Below are positions 38,874 to 38,922 of a DNA stretch of 38,922 nucleotides, in pieces. The notes beneath the pieces are model-generated. The model ran no database searches and was not told the origin of the DNA. It saw only the letters and a list, made by a program, of their open reading frames with translations. Made by a program: the position numbers and the translations under genes. The DNA lies in assembly GCF_011421595.1 (NCBI RefSeq), contig NZ_WTLH01000034.1:1-38922 (forward strand), given 5' to 3'. This stretch comes from Streptomyces sp. YIM 98790. Lineage in GTDB: Bacteria > Actinomycetota > Actinomycetes > Streptomycetales > Streptomycetaceae. The stretch's first letter is position 1; each line of letters opens with the position of its first letter.

Positions 38874-38922
38874 TCCGGGCACCGGGCGGGACATCGGCGC
38901 CGGGCCACGGCGCCGGGCCACG

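Overview
The window is very GC-rich with GTG starts, GGAGG-type ribosome sites and tightly overlapping genes. The gene families (DasR-like GntR, CbtBA under a B12 riboswitch, RepSA-type initiators, DUF7848, TPR-type XRE regulators) point to Streptomyces or a close relative. It is chromosome interrupted by two actinomycete integrative elements (AICEs). No transposase, IS element, rRNA or CRISPR array was seen.

Left chromosomal arm (1-13831): a truncated His-rich lipoprotein, a NagD-type HAD phosphatase and DasR-like regulator, a BCP peroxiredoxin, a DUF3618 protein, a GroES-like protein, a class A penicillin-binding protein, a secreted SGNH hydrolase, a DUF445 membrane protein, tRNA-Leu(UAG), an OsmC protein, the cobalt transport pair cbtBA behind a cobalamin riboswitch, and a PCMT-type methyltransferase.

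Mobile region (13832-32867): one small gene, a 108-codon antibiotic-biosynthesis-monooxygenase (ABM) gene, is cut into three pieces by two different integrative elements. Joining 13832-13851, 25964-26074 and 32672-32867 restores an uninterrupted reading frame. Element A (about 12.1 kb, 13850-25963) carries an APH-type phosphotransferase, an XRE/TPR regulator with a divergent histidine-kinase-like ATPase and a DUF7848 protein, a KorSA-like GntR repressor with a 22-bp palindromic operator, an SCO3933-like protein, an FtsK/TraSA DNA translocase, a small Spd-like membrane protein, a CxxCxGxG mini-protein, a RepSA-type initiator, a phiC31-gp3-like recombination directionality factor and a large serine integrase. 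Element B (about 6.6 kb, 26073-32671) has an XRE regulator, four overlapping small genes, its own RepSA-type initiator, a 47-codon protein and a different serine integrase, but no recognisable transfer ATPase. Both elements share two non-coding modules: a roughly 180-bp multi-tier hairpin (candidate single-strand origin) and a GGCGCGCC hairpin followed by CTTGA (candidate double-strand origin). Each integrase gene begins inside its attachment site, and the reconstructed attP sites show dyad symmetry, most clearly in B.

Right chromosomal arm (32868-38922): a SnoaL/NTF2-like protein, tRNA-Lys(CUU), an IclR regulator, an ehuBCDA operon (ectoine/hydroxyectoine-type ABC uptake) and a divergent DUF3830 gene.

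Functions are assigned from protein motifs and family resemblance read by eye; no database search was run. The att-site reconstruction rests directly on the sequence.
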